In this document: positions 39,413 through 47,994 of the stretch, piece after piece
Layout of the letters: the number at the start of each line of letters is the position of its first letter
How positions within the stretch are numbered: position 1 is the stretch's first letter
Source of the DNA: Streptomyces chrestomyceticus JCM 4735
Lineage (GTDB): Bacteria; Actinomycetota; Actinomycetes; Streptomycetales; Streptomycetaceae
Direction of reading: 5' to 3'
DNA length: 64,000 nucleotides
Assembly (NCBI RefSeq): GCF_003865135.1
Contig: NZ_BHZC01000001.1
Span: 2,170,001 to 2,234,000, forward strand
The notes under the pieces: generated by a model
Databases searched by the model: none
What the model saw: only the letters and a program-made list of their open reading frames with translations
Told to the model about the DNA's origin: nothing
Translations under genes and position numbers: made by a program

Positions 39413-40338
39413 TGTCGCCCCTGAAGCTTGTTGCCGCGGACCTGGTCCCCCTGAAAGCCGCGGACACGGCCGGCCTTGTTGCCTTCGACGTGGTCGCCAG
39501 CCACATGGTAGTTGCCCACGCTCTGCCCACCGTGGACCGTGCCGGTGTTGATGTTGCCATTGGGGGCACTGTTCCTCTCATGAGGAATCCGCATGTCGTT
39601 CCGACCGGTCGGTCGGGTGGCTTCCCGTGCGGGCTCCTGGGTGGTGCCTGCCTCCGCGTCCACGGGCTCTTCGTACAAAGGTCCGGACGGCTGCGGGACG
39701 TAGATCCAGGCCCGCTGGGAGAACCGCTTTCCGTCGACCGTGGCGGCCACCTCCACGAAGTGGTCGGGGTGACGCCCGGTGTACCCGCCGGCGACTGCAT
39801 CTTCGTAGCAGCGGTCGGAGAGGATGGCCGCGACGTGGGTGATGTTCTCCTTGTGCGAGGCGAGCACAGCCTTGACGGGGCGCGAGTCGAGCAGACGGTG
39901 CGTGTCATTGCGCGCTGTCCCGTTGCCGCTGAACTCATCTCCGGTCTCGGGCAGCGGGCCCACGTGCAAACTGACTCGGAGCCTGATGGGCACCGCCCCG
40001 TGGGAGAGGACATTGAAGTCGGTCAGTACGTCCTGCAGCGTGAGCAGTAGCGGGTGGATGACGAAGGGCAGGCATGCGGGGTCGAACCCGAAGACGTAAC
40101 CGTCACCGGTCGAGGCGGGGAATTTGCGGTCGTCCCAGAGATCCCGCAGCTCCGCCCTGGACAATGCGGTCTTGAGGAGTTCGGGTACGGCACGGCTGAC
40201 CGCTTCGTGCTCGATCGCCGGGCGGCCCGTGAAGTCCTTGGCATCCACGGCCAAGACGCCCCGGTAGGGCGGCAGCGGACGGCTGCGGGTGTACGGGCCG
40301 GAGATCCGCTGGGGCAGTTGGCTGTCGAACTCGCGCAT
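39409..40338 (-). CDS. Class III nucleotidyl-cyclase-like protein with C-terminal G/N-rich signalling motif
   Basis: 309 aa. Residues ~27-200 fit a class III cyclase homology domain: first metal Asp in GVLAVDAKDFTG (D32), second in STGDGYVFGF (D79), the RVSLHVGP strand, and NDTHR (N144, R148) at the place of the NxxxR transition-state pair. After a polar linker the C-terminus holds NGNINTGTVHGGQ (260-272) and a run of GN-starting repeats (GNYHVAGDHVE, GNKAGRVRG, GNKLQG), suggesting a small beta-solenoid or amyloid-type motif. ATG at 40338 has GAGGAG upstream. The product, if any (cAMP, cGMP or a pyrimidine cyclic nucleotide), cannot be read from sequence. A CRP-type receptor is the next gene upstream. 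Confidence 0.6.
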   Translation of the reverse strand: MREFDSQLPQRISGPYTRSRPLPPYRGVLAVDAKDFTGRPAIEHEAVSRAVPELLKTALSRAELRDLWDDRKFPASTGDGYVFGFDPACLPFVIHPLLLTLQDVLTDFNVLSHGAVPIRLRVSLHVGPLPETGDEFSGNGTARNDTHRLLDSRPVKAVLASHKENITHVAAILSDRCYEDAVAGGYTGRHPDHFVEVAATVDGKRFSQRAWIYVPQPSGPLYEEPVDAEAGTTQEPAREATRPTGRNDMRIPHERNSAPNGNINTGTVHGGQSVGNYHVAGDHVEGNKAGRVRGFQGDQVRGNKLQGRQ

Positions 40339-40486
40339 ATCACTCCTCTGTGAAGCCCGCCCGACCCCTCGGAGATCGGGTGGGGACGCTCGTGCGTGTG
40401 GTGTCACGCGTTTCGACCCTCACAGTGAGCGCGAAGGCTCTCCGCTCCACAGGCCCAGACGAAGAGTGATGTGGGACACACTGCCC

Positions 40487-41143
40487 TCAGGTGCCGACGC
40501 GGCCGGCGACCACCTGCCGCAGCCCTTCCACACTGATCACGTCGATCCGGCTCTTACCGGCCTCCACCCGTTCCGGCCCGAGCCGTCCCAGCGCCTTGCT
40601 GACGGCCTTGCGGCCCACGTCGATATGCTGCGCTAAATCTTCCCTGGTGAGTGAGAAAGATCTCTGGCCGCCGGATACTTCGACAAGGCGGAGCAGAGCC
40701 ACGGCGAGACGTTCGTGCACAGCACCTTCCCGATCCTCGGTCTGCTCTTTCAAGCGATTGGCGGCCATCCTTGCCAGCGAATCGGCTAACTGGTGCTCAC
40801 GCACGAAGCTCTGGAATTCGCTTGCAAAGACCACGGACGCCCTACATTTCCTCATGGCCCACACATCAGCCAATCGCTCACCCCCGGACTGGAGTGCCAT
40901 CTCACCCAGGATCTCGCCCGGTCCACGGAAGGCGAGCAACCACTTCCGCCCGTCATGGCCACGACGAACAACCTTCACCAGACCGTCGACAAGTGCCAGC
41001 ACATGAGTCCCCGCACTTCCCTGCTTCAGCAGCGCTTCACCTGTCAGGTAGGTATGTGGCCGATGACACGCCAGCCCTTCCCACTCCGCCTGCGACACCA
41101 GAGCACGAAAAGGCGACACCAAGAGGGAGGAATCTTCGCTCAT
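40487..41143 (-). CDS. CRP/FNR-family cyclic-nucleotide-type transcriptional regulator
   Basis: 218 aa. The cNMP-binding domain (about 15-125) contains the phosphate-binding cassette GEILGEMALQSGGERLADV with its Arg retained, so nucleotide binding is plausible. A long helix leads to a winged HTH (RSFSLTREDLAQHIDVGRKAVSKALGRL, about 163-192). The ATG is close behind a TTTAGT -10-like element, so the leader is very short. It is 148 bp upstream of the cyclase gene on the same strand; an 11-bp palindrome CTCACAGTGAG (40419-40429) lies in the gap. It probably senses the cyclase product and controls the operon. No FNR-type cysteines are seen. Confidence 0.85.
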   Translation of the reverse strand: MSEDSSLLVSPFRALVSQAEWEGLACHRPHTYLTGEALLKQGSAGTHVLALVDGLVKVVRRGHDGRKWLLAFRGPGEILGEMALQSGGERLADVWAMRKCRASVVFASEFQSFVREHQLADSLARMAANRLKEQTEDREGAVHERLAVALLRLVEVSGGQRSFSLTREDLAQHIDVGRKAVSKALGRLGPERVEAGKSRIDVISVEGLRQVVAGRVGT

Positions 41144-41817
41144 GCCATCACACTAAAGGAGGGAGCCCTCCGGGCACATACGGTTCTACCTACCCGCACC
41201 TGCGGGACATGCAAAGAGGCTGAAACTTTTCCATTCGGCGAAAACGCATTCACACGGACATCTGAACGCTCATCACCTTCAGTCAGGTTGGGTACGCCAT
41301 ACACAGTGCGGGCCGACCACACCGCCGTTACGCCTCTCCGGTCCGAGCAACCGGAGCCCGGAGCGCAGGCCGGTGACCACCGCCAACGACGAAGCCCCAA
41401 GAACATGCGGTGCGGTGGCTCCGCAATGGACAGGCGAGTTCGCCCTCCTGGAGGCAATCCCGATTGCGGCGATCGACCGCTCACTGAGGGACAGGAAGTC
41501 GTGAGCCGGCATCCAAGACTTCGTTGCACTCGGTAGCTATCAGCTTGATGAGGGCAGCGCACGCCGATAAAGGCGAGGAAAATCTGGAGTCGCGTGGTCA
41601 CACGCATCGCAGGCGGCAGCGCTGAAGCTCAGAACATTTACGGAGCTCGCCGGCGGTCGCATATCGTGAGCATTGCTCTGAGGCTTGCGACCACATAGAC
41701 GAGGACAAGCTGAAACAACTGACGATATGCCCGTACGCATGGGCGGTTCACGGCAGACCAAAATCGAAGCCGCACTCCGTTCCCTTCGGAGCATCTGAGC
41801 GGCGCCTGCCCTACCGC
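41144..41817. other. 674-bp gap with a palindrome near the crp promoter
   Basis: No ORF here has convincing codon bias, ribosome site or family resemblance, and base composition is less G+C-rich than its surroundings. GGAGGG-AG-CCCTCC (41158-41171) is a palindrome about 15-28 bp upstream of the CRP start and may be an operator for it. The rest may be remnant DNA between two island modules. Confidence 0.5.
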
Positions 41818-44004
41818 TCACCGGCCGCCGTACAAAAAACGTACGTAGCGCGCGTAAGTCAGCCCACTCTGCCGGCTTCGAGCCGCCTCCACGGCGGTGG
41901 TCAGAGTCTCGTGAAGGGCGCCGCTCCGCTGGATTTCGGCGGTGCGGCGGCTGAATTCCTGGCGTTGTCGGCGGGCCCTGTCCCCGGCGGCGGTGTTTTC
42001 CCGGGCGAGTTGTTCCCGTCCCTCGTCCAGGCGCTTCTTCGCCTGGGTGCGGGCGGTGTCGGCCTCGGACTCGACGGCGGTGCGCCGGGTCGTGAGCCGG
42101 GCCCGGCGGTGGGCGATGTGCTGCTCGACCGACTGTTGTTCCGGCGCGGTGAGAGCGGTCGGCTGCCGGGCGACGGCGGCGGCGACCGCCTTCTGGCGCC
42201 AGGCGACCAGGGCTGCGGCCTTGGCCTCGCCGATGCCGTGGACGCTGGTGTGGCGGCCGCCGGGCCGTACGAGTACGGCTCCCGTGCTGTTGTAGGAGCT
42301 GTTCTGTACGGTGCGGTAGCCGGTGAAGTCGGCTGCCGTCCGGATGCCTTGCGCGGCGAGGCGGCCGGCGAGCCTGGGCCCGATGCCGTGCGGCGGCGAC
42401 TGCGAGACTTGACGCCGGGCGAGCTGGTCCTGAACGTAGGCGGACTGGTTGTCGGCGAGGGCCTTGGCCAGGGCCCTGCGGCGTTCCTCCAAGAGTCCGT
42501 CAATCTTCTTGGCGATCTCACGCTGCTCGCGTGTCTTTCGCTTCTCGACCTCCTGGAGCGCGGCGTGGTACTGGGCCTTGAGCCTGTCCTGAGCCCGCGG
42601 GTAGGCCGCTTGCCGGTCGGTTTCCGCCGCTTCGAACCTCGACCGTTCCTTGCGCAGCTTCGCGTCGGCTTTCGCCGGGTCTTCGATCTGGGCCAGTTGC
42701 TTGGTCAGTGTGGCCAGCTCGGCCCGTGAACGGGCCCATTCGGTACGGCGGCTCCGGGCGAACGCGGAGGCCACGGCGGCGAGCGTGAGAGGGGCGAGGA
42801 GACGGGGAAAGGCCGTCGGCAGTCCGGCGAGGGGCAGGAGGACGGTCGCTATGAGGGCGAGGGGCCACAGCACGGCCACGACGACATCGAGCGCCGTCCG
42901 GTTGTGAAAGCCGTCCGGCGAGGCCGGGGCGGGCGGGGCGGCCGGTGCGGGCGCGGGCTGTTCCGCGAGGCGCCCGGTCATCCAGCCGGGCAGTCCGCCG
43001 GTGCCGGGAGCGGCCGCGCCCGCGGGCGGCGGCGTGGCGGTCGCCGTGGTGGCGGCCCGCGGTCCCGGTACGGCCCTGGCCAGCGGGGGAAGCAGTTCCA
43101 GCGGCTGGAAGGCCATCGATCTCACCTGCTCCGCGAGGTCGCTCACCGCCCGGTCCGCGTGGGCGAGCAGGGTCTGCAGGCCGGTGGAGCCGGCCGGGCT
43201 CTTGAAGTCCTCCTCGGTCAGGAGCAGGAACTCACCACTCGGTTCGTGCAGCCGGTTCCAGAGGGCGGGGTCGGCGGCGACCGCCTTGAGCGACAGGAAG
43301 ATGACCCAGGCGGAGAACCGGTCCAGCTCCGCGCCGAAGTCGTCGTTCCCGCGCAGCGGCGACTGGTAGTTGCGGTGGCCCCGTTCGGTGCCGCCCAGGC
43401 CGGCCAGGGCGGGGACGTACATGCCGTCGTAGTCGACGAGGCGGAAGGTGCCGTCGCCCGCGACCAGCAGGTTGCCGTGCTGGAGGTCCCCGTGGGCGAT
43501 GCCGTGTGCCGACAGGTCCCGGGTCAGCGCCTCGAACCGGTCCGCCAGCCCGCTGACGGCCGAGCGGTCGGCGTGGTGGGTGTCGAGCCAGGCGGACAGC
43601 GTCACGGCTTCGATCCAGTCCATCTTGAGGACGGGGTAGCGGTCCGTGCCGACCCGAACGGCGTCGGGGAGATACTCGAAGCCCAGTTTCCACGGCTGGG
43701 AGAGCCCGGCCGGGTCCAGCAGCGCCAGGCGGGAGCTGATCGCCTCGTAACGCTGCTCCTGGTCCGGGACGTGGCGGGTGAAGCACTTGACGGCGTACCG
43801 CTGCCCCGAGACGGCGGACGTCAGCGAGAAGACGCTCGCGAAGGCGCCGGAGACGGCCCGGGGCAGGCCGAGTCTGGTCAGTTCGGTCCGGGCGCCCTTC
43901 AGTTCGGGGTGCTGGAAGCACAACTGGGTGTGCTGCAAGGCCTCCGCGTAGGCGGCACCGCTGGGGAACTGCCGCTGCGGGCCGGTGGGCGGGCCCACGG
44001 TCAC
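41818..44004 (-). CDS. TerY-P triad: Ser/Thr-kinase-like protein with membrane and HhH domains
   Basis: 728 aa. The N-terminal kinase-like domain has a Gly-rich start (GAFASVFSL), Lys in RYAVKCF, catalytic HGDLQHGNLL and the metal site LVDYDGMY (DYD instead of DFG). A Pro/Ala-rich linker leads to two hydrophobic helices (about 440-480), a long coiled coil, and helix-hairpin-helix DNA-binding-like motifs (HGIGPRLAGRLAAQGI, VHGIGEAKAAAL), then another coiled coil. The GTG overlaps the phosphatase stop (GTGA). With the PP2C and vWA genes it makes the kinase-phosphatase-vWA triad reported as an anti-phage system (TerY-P). Confidence 0.85.
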   Translation of the reverse strand: MTVGPPTGPQRQFPSGAAYAEALQHTQLCFQHPELKGARTELTRLGLPRAVSGAFASVFSLTSAVSGQRYAVKCFTRHVPDQEQRYEAISSRLALLDPAGLSQPWKLGFEYLPDAVRVGTDRYPVLKMDWIEAVTLSAWLDTHHADRSAVSGLADRFEALTRDLSAHGIAHGDLQHGNLLVAGDGTFRLVDYDGMYVPALAGLGGTERGHRNYQSPLRGNDDFGAELDRFSAWVIFLSLKAVAADPALWNRLHEPSGEFLLLTEEDFKSPAGSTGLQTLLAHADRAVSDLAEQVRSMAFQPLELLPPLARAVPGPRAATTATATPPPAGAAAPGTGGLPGWMTGRLAEQPAPAPAAPPAPASPDGFHNRTALDVVVAVLWPLALIATVLLPLAGLPTAFPRLLAPLTLAAVASAFARSRRTEWARSRAELATLTKQLAQIEDPAKADAKLRKERSRFEAAETDRQAAYPRAQDRLKAQYHAALQEVEKRKTREQREIAKKIDGLLEERRRALAKALADNQSAYVQDQLARRQVSQSPPHGIGPRLAGRLAAQGIRTAADFTGYRTVQNSSYNSTGAVLVRPGGRHTSVHGIGEAKAAALVAWRQKAVAAAVARQPTALTAPEQQSVEQHIAHRRARLTTRRTAVESEADTARTQAKKRLDEGREQLARENTAAGDRARRQRQEFSRRTAEIQRSGALHETLTTAVEAARSRQSGLTYARYVRFLYGGR

Positions 44005-44864
44005 CGCCCTTCGAAGTCGATCCGCACGACGGCCACGTCGTCGTTGCGCAGCTGCCGGCGTTCCCTGAGGCCGTCCAGCCAGGTGCGGAAGGCGCCCAGG
44101 TCGTCGGGGCCGGAGAAGTCCAGGAGTTCGCGTACGGCGCCGGCCCGGTCGGCGGCCGTCAGGAACCACGCGGCCAGCGCGTCGGTCATCAGGAACAGCC
44201 GGTCGCCGGGCTCGCACCGCCCCCGGGCGAACCGGGCGCGGCGGGCCAGCAGGACGGCGTCGTGGTTGCGGCTGCCGAACAGGTCGGGGGCGGTGCCGAA
44301 GGCGTCGGCCGTCGCCACGGGGAACGCCTGGAGCAGCCGGTCGTCACGTAGCTGGAACAGGCAGCTGTCCCCAAGGGCGGCGGCCTGCCATCGCCAGGCC
44401 GCCGACTCGCACGCGACAGGGTCGGGGGCGGGTCCAGGGCCGGGGTCAGGGTCGATGCGTACGGTGAGCAGGGTCGCGTACGCGCCCTCGGCGAGCTTGG
44501 TGTGCTCGTACCACTTCAGCGGGCGCCCGTCCGCGACGCGCGCCCGCGTGTACGCCGCGAGCCAGGGCTCCCACCGTGCCACGGCCGACGACGCGAACGC
44601 TGCGAACGCGGCGCCGCCCGCGAGCAGTTCGGGGCACTCCATGGCCTGCTCGGCCGCCGTGCGGGACAGCAGCCGGGCCCAGTCCTTGGCCAGGGCGCTC
44701 TCCGTCGCCCCGTCGCACACCCCGGCGGCGAGCGGCCCCAGCAGCATGTCGTCGTGCGCACAGCCCGGGAGCACGGCGACCGCGTCCTCGCATTCCGCCT
44801 CCGTGCTCCCGTACTTGGGAGCCACGAGGTGCGTGACGTACACGCAGGAGAGCGACGTGGTCAC
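44001..44864 (-). CDS. TerY-P triad: PP2C-like protein phosphatase
   Basis: 287-aa PP2C-family phosphatase, metal dependent, expected to reverse phosphorylation by the adjacent kinase. Motifs: ECEDAVAV, GVCDGATES (metal Asp), AALGDSCLF, FLMTDALAAWF and RNDDVAVVRI (last metal Asp). The usual DGMGG is replaced by DGATE, as in the stand-alone PP2C group found in these triads. GTG overlaps the vWA stop by 4 bp; its own stop overlaps the kinase start. Confidence 0.87.
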   Translation of the reverse strand: MTTSLSCVYVTHLVAPKYGSTEAECEDAVAVLPGCAHDDMLLGPLAAGVCDGATESALAKDWARLLSRTAAEQAMECPELLAGGAAFAAFASSAVARWEPWLAAYTRARVADGRPLKWYEHTKLAEGAYATLLTVRIDPDPGPGPAPDPVACESAAWRWQAAALGDSCLFQLRDDRLLQAFPVATADAFGTAPDLFGSRNHDAVLLARRARFARGRCEPGDRLFLMTDALAAWFLTAADRAGAVRELLDFSGPDDLGAFRTWLDGLRERRQLRNDDVAVVRIDFEGR

Positions 44865-45697
44865 CGCAGTTCGGTGGCGCGGGTGCCGATGTCGAGGAAC
44901 TGGACGACCGAGGTGATGTCCGCGTTGTAGACGAAGCCTCGGGTGGTCTCGCTGACCCGCTGCCCCTGCGAGGCGGCGTACGAACGCATGTGGCCGGGCA
45001 GCGGGCTCGACATGGCGAAGAGGGTGCGGGCGTAGCTGTCGGGGAGCCCGTCGGCCGTGTCGGGGAAGGCGGTGGGCGTTCCCCCGGCGGCGGAGACGTG
45101 CAGGTTGAACAGCAGGGCGGCGCCGTCTGCCGTGGCGTGTGAGGTGACGGCCTCGGCGGCCGCGCTGGGCTCACCGTCGGTCGACTCGCCGTCCGTGAGG
45201 TTGATGACGATCGGCGGGAAACCGGCCGGGTAGCGCTCGGTCCAGCCGGCCACCAGGTTCGCGGCGTACCGCAGGGCCCGGTTCATCGGCGTACCGCCGC
45301 TGGCCACCGGGTCCATCCACAGCGGGAAGTTGACCGTCGTCTCCACCAGGCCGCCCGCGCCGTCGGGCACCCGCTTGCTCCGCTCGTCGACCCGGGCCGG
45401 GTGGTCCGCCACCTCGCTGAGGGGAACGATGTCCCGGCCCGCGAGCGGACCGGCGAACGCCGAGCCGACGGTGGCGCCGTAGCCGATGACGGCGACGTGG
45501 AAGTAGTCCCGGACGCCTTCCTCCTTGGCGCACTTGACCGACAGTTCGGTGAGGAGCCGGTTGATGGCGTCGGCGACGACATCGGCCTTCTGCTGCGGGA
45601 TTTCCCCGCCGATGGGGTCGCTCATCGAGGTCGACTGGTCGACGAGGAAGATGATGCTCGTCGGATTGCTGCGGCTGATCTCGGCCGTGTACGGCAC
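44861..45697 (-). CDS. TerY-P triad: von Willebrand factor A domain protein (TerY-like)
   Basis: 278 aa, essentially one vWA domain with an intact MIDAS: DQSTSMS (DxSxS), GGTPM (Thr) and INLTDGES (Asp). TerY-type vWA proteins occur in tellurite/phage stress gene clusters and serve as metal-dependent interaction modules; here it is the first gene of a coupled three-gene operon. GTG at 45697 follows GGGAG. No signal peptide, so cytoplasmic. Confidence 0.87.
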   Translation of the reverse strand: MPYTAEISRSNPTSIIFLVDQSTSMSDPIGGEIPQQKADVVADAINRLLTELSVKCAKEEGVRDYFHVAVIGYGATVGSAFAGPLAGRDIVPLSEVADHPARVDERSKRVPDGAGGLVETTVNFPLWMDPVASGGTPMNRALRYAANLVAGWTERYPAGFPPIVINLTDGESTDGEPSAAAEAVTSHATADGAALLFNLHVSAAGGTPTAFPDTADGLPDSYARTLFAMSSPLPGHMRSYAASQGQRVSETTRGFVYNADITSVVQFLDIGTRATELR

Positions 45698-46241
45698 GGT
45701 GCGCTCCCGGCGGGTGGCGAAGGCGAGGAAGACGGGGAGGACAAGGCCGAGGACGCGGGTCCCTGCCGGGCGCCGCTCTCACAAGTTCTCACTTCTGCGA
45801 GATCCCCCCACGAGATCCCCCGGGGCATCGTAGTACCGGAGCTTCGGCGTACGGGCGGGAACGGCCGAAGTGGTCCCGGTGGCGCAGGGCAGGGCCACTG
45901 TTTCGCGCTGGCCGTGTGGGTACGTGGATACGCGGGCGCGAGGGGAAAGTCGTGTTCCCGCCCATTTCCTTCGCCTGCTGTCTCGGGCGGCCCGTTCATG
46001 ACGCTCGGCCCATGACATCTGTCATACCCGGGCGATGGGGGTCTCACTATCGGGCGCACCGCCCCGGCGCGCATCGTGACCCTTCGTGAACGGTGTCGGC
46101 GAAGGCAAGCGGAAGGACCAACCGGATAAAGGCGTTGCGGATGGCGGACGAGCACGGGTGGTTGTAGGGCTGTACGGGAGGTGAGCGGTGTGCCCCCGTC
46201 CGGCCGTACGGAAGCTGAACGGCGCCACCCGCCACGGCCGT
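45698..46241. other. 544-bp gap with one palindrome
   Basis: Contains the upstream region of the TerY-P operon and the region downstream of the EIIA-like gene. ATGACA-TC-TGTCAT (46012-46025) is a perfect 14-bp palindrome of operator type, but about 315 bp from the nearest start. No gene seen. Confidence 0.45.
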
Positions 46242-46726
46242 TCAGCGGACGAGCCGGAACAGGTCGTACAGATCATCGGTGGTACGGGCCGCCGCCAGCA
46301 TCCGGCGGAAGCCCGGGTGGGCGGTGTGGCGGGCGAGGACGGAGTAGGCACGTGCGCAGTCGGTGTCGCGGAGCTTGCGGGGGCCGCGAGGAGGAACACG
46401 TCGCGGACCGGGCGGTCGTCGGCGCCGCGCCAGCCGAGTTCGGGCGGTATCCGTGCGAAGGCGGCCGCCGGGCCGTTGACCGCCCGGCTTTGGGCGGCCA
46501 GCAGGGCGATGCCGTGGAAGCCGTTGGCGCCCTGTGTCATGCGCAGGCGTACCGCGCGGACGAAGGCGCGGACGTCGCCGAGGGCCCCGGCGGCGTGCAG
46601 GCCGCCGGCCAGGGATTCGAGGAGTTCGTCCCGGGTGGCGGCCTGCGCGCGGGGGTGGATGTGCCGTTTGTCCAGGTAGTCGGCGAGGCTGCCGGTGCCG
46701 CCGGCCACCGTACGGGCGCGGGTCAT
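46242..46726 (-). pseudogene. PTS EIIA (fructose/Ntr type)-like gene, one apparent frameshift
   Basis: ATG at 46726 overlaps the MFS stop (ATGA). The product starts YLDKRHIHPRAQAATRDELL and runs in EIIA-2 style to VRDVFLLAAP, then shifts frame at a five-base G run (46379-46383; C on coding strand). Restoring one base continues RKLRDTDCARAYSVLARH and ends DLYDLFRLVR, about 161 aa. The phosphorylated His of EIIA, normally in GIAIPH, is absent: the text reads GIALLAAQS. So even if intact, it would be a regulatory rather than phosphotransfer protein. Its coupling to the MFS gene suggests a role with that transporter. Confidence 0.65.
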
Positions 46727-47982
46727 GCCTCGGCCGGCTCCGGTTCGGGAGCGGGCGCCGTCTTGTGGGCCGGGCGGAGAATTCCGGCGGAGAACACCGC
46801 GGCCACGCAGAAGGCGACGGGCAGGAAAAAGGCCAGGTTCAGGGGCACCAGGTGGGTGAGCGGGCCGATGATGGCGGGGCCGGCCAGCATTCCGACATAA
46901 CCCATGCCCGCCACGCGGGAGACATTCGCGCCGGACGACGCCGGGTCGACATTGCCCGCCGCGGTGAAGAACTGCGGAATGCATCCGGACAGGCCGATAC
47001 CGAAAAGGGTCCAGCCGAGAAGGGCCAGGGGCACCCACGGGGAGAGCGAGGCGAGGGCCAGGCCGAGGGCCGCGAGGCCGGCTCCGTACCGTACGACGAA
47101 GACCCGGCCGAAGCGGCCCACCACCCGGTCGGTGACGAACCGGCCCACGGTCATGGCGGTGGAGAATCCGCCGTACGCCAGGGCCGCGGTCGCGGCGGGA
47201 GCGTCGAGCACGTCCTTGAGGTGCAGCACACTCCAGTCGTTCGCCACGCCTTCGCACAGCATGAGCATGAAGGCGAGTACGCCCAGGGCCCAGACCTGGG
47301 ACGGTGTACGGCGCTTGGCGGCCGGGGCCGGGGCCTCCGGCGCTCCGGACCGCGTCGTGTCCGGGCCGGTCGGAGCCGGTGCGGGGCGCTCCGGGGGCAG
47401 CATGCCCGGCACCAGCGCGAGCGTGATCAGTACGCCGGCCACCGCCACGACGGCGAGGGTGAGGGAGGGCTGCCAGTCCCAACTGATGGTGCGGGCGCCG
47501 ATCAGGGCGGCGATGACACCGCCGACCGAGAACACCGCGTGAAAGGCCGACATGACGGGACGGCCGTAACCGCGCTCCACCTGAACAGCCTGCGTGTTCA
47601 TACTGACGTCCAGGCAGCCGTTGCCGAAGCCGAGCGCCAGCAGGGCCGCCGCCAGGGCCCACGGCGAGCCCGCCAGGCCGGGCAGCAGGACCGTGGCGCT
47701 GCACAGGGTGCCGCCGGCCAGCACGATGGCGCGGCTGCCGAACCGGTCGGCCAGCGCCCCGCAGATCTGCATGCCCGCGAAGGCGCCGCCGCCCAGGAAG
47801 AGCAGCAGCCAGCCCAGGACGGCATGGGTGATGCCGACCCGGTGCTCGATCGCGGGGATGTGCACGATCCACATCCCCATGACGAAACCGTTGAGCGCGA
47901 AAGCCACGAAGGTGCAGGCGCGCGCCGTACGCAAGCGCCGCGACGGCGGCGACCCGGTGGTGGAGGCAGTCGATTCACTCAT
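46723..47982 (-). CDS. MFS transporter
   Basis: 419-aa major facilitator with twelve predicted helices in two halves joined by a Pro/Ala-rich loop (about 200-235). Features: GALADRFGSRAIVLAGG (the loop 2-3 motif), LDVSMNTQAVQVERGYGR and GRFVTDRVVGRFG in the second half. The closest group I recall is the FucP/YbjJ-like sugar or drug MFS class. ATG at 47982 or the GTG one codon earlier are both possible; neither has a strong ribosome site. The palindrome at 47995-48019 sits immediately upstream. Forms an operon with the EIIA-like gene. Confidence 0.85.
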   Translation of the reverse strand: MSESTASTTGSPPSRRLRTARACTFVAFALNGFVMGMWIVHIPAIEHRVGITHAVLGWLLLFLGGGAFAGMQICGALADRFGSRAIVLAGGTLCSATVLLPGLAGSPWALAAALLALGFGNGCLDVSMNTQAVQVERGYGRPVMSAFHAVFSVGGVIAALIGARTISWDWQPSLTLAVVAVAGVLITLALVPGMLPPERPAPAPTGPDTTRSGAPEAPAPAAKRRTPSQVWALGVLAFMLMLCEGVANDWSVLHLKDVLDAPAATAALAYGGFSTAMTVGRFVTDRVVGRFGRVFVVRYGAGLAALGLALASLSPWVPLALLGWTLFGIGLSGCIPQFFTAAGNVDPASSGANVSRVAGMGYVGMLAGPAIIGPLTHLVPLNLAFFLPVAFCVAAVFSAGILRPAHKTAPAPEPEPAEA

Positions 47983-47994
47983 CACGGCTGACCA

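Noticed and set aside
40390..40412. CRP-type site GTG-N-CAC in the crp-cyclase gap
   Set aside because: The spacing of GTG and CAC does not fit the Streptomyces Crp consensus, so only the 11-bp palindrome nearby was kept as a weak note.
41540..41821. 93-codon minus-strand ORF overlapping the kinase stop
   Set aside because: No ribosome site beyond the overlap, no homology recognised, poor codon bias; left inside the gap entry.
41818..45697. Tellurite-resistance operon
   Set aside because: Only the TerY-type vWA is present; terB/C/D/Z genes are absent, so the kinase-PP2C-vWA triad reading fits better.
46022..47872. Long ORF opposite and through the MFS/EIIA region
   Set aside because: Out-of-frame readthrough; only its 3' part coincides with the true EIIA frame.
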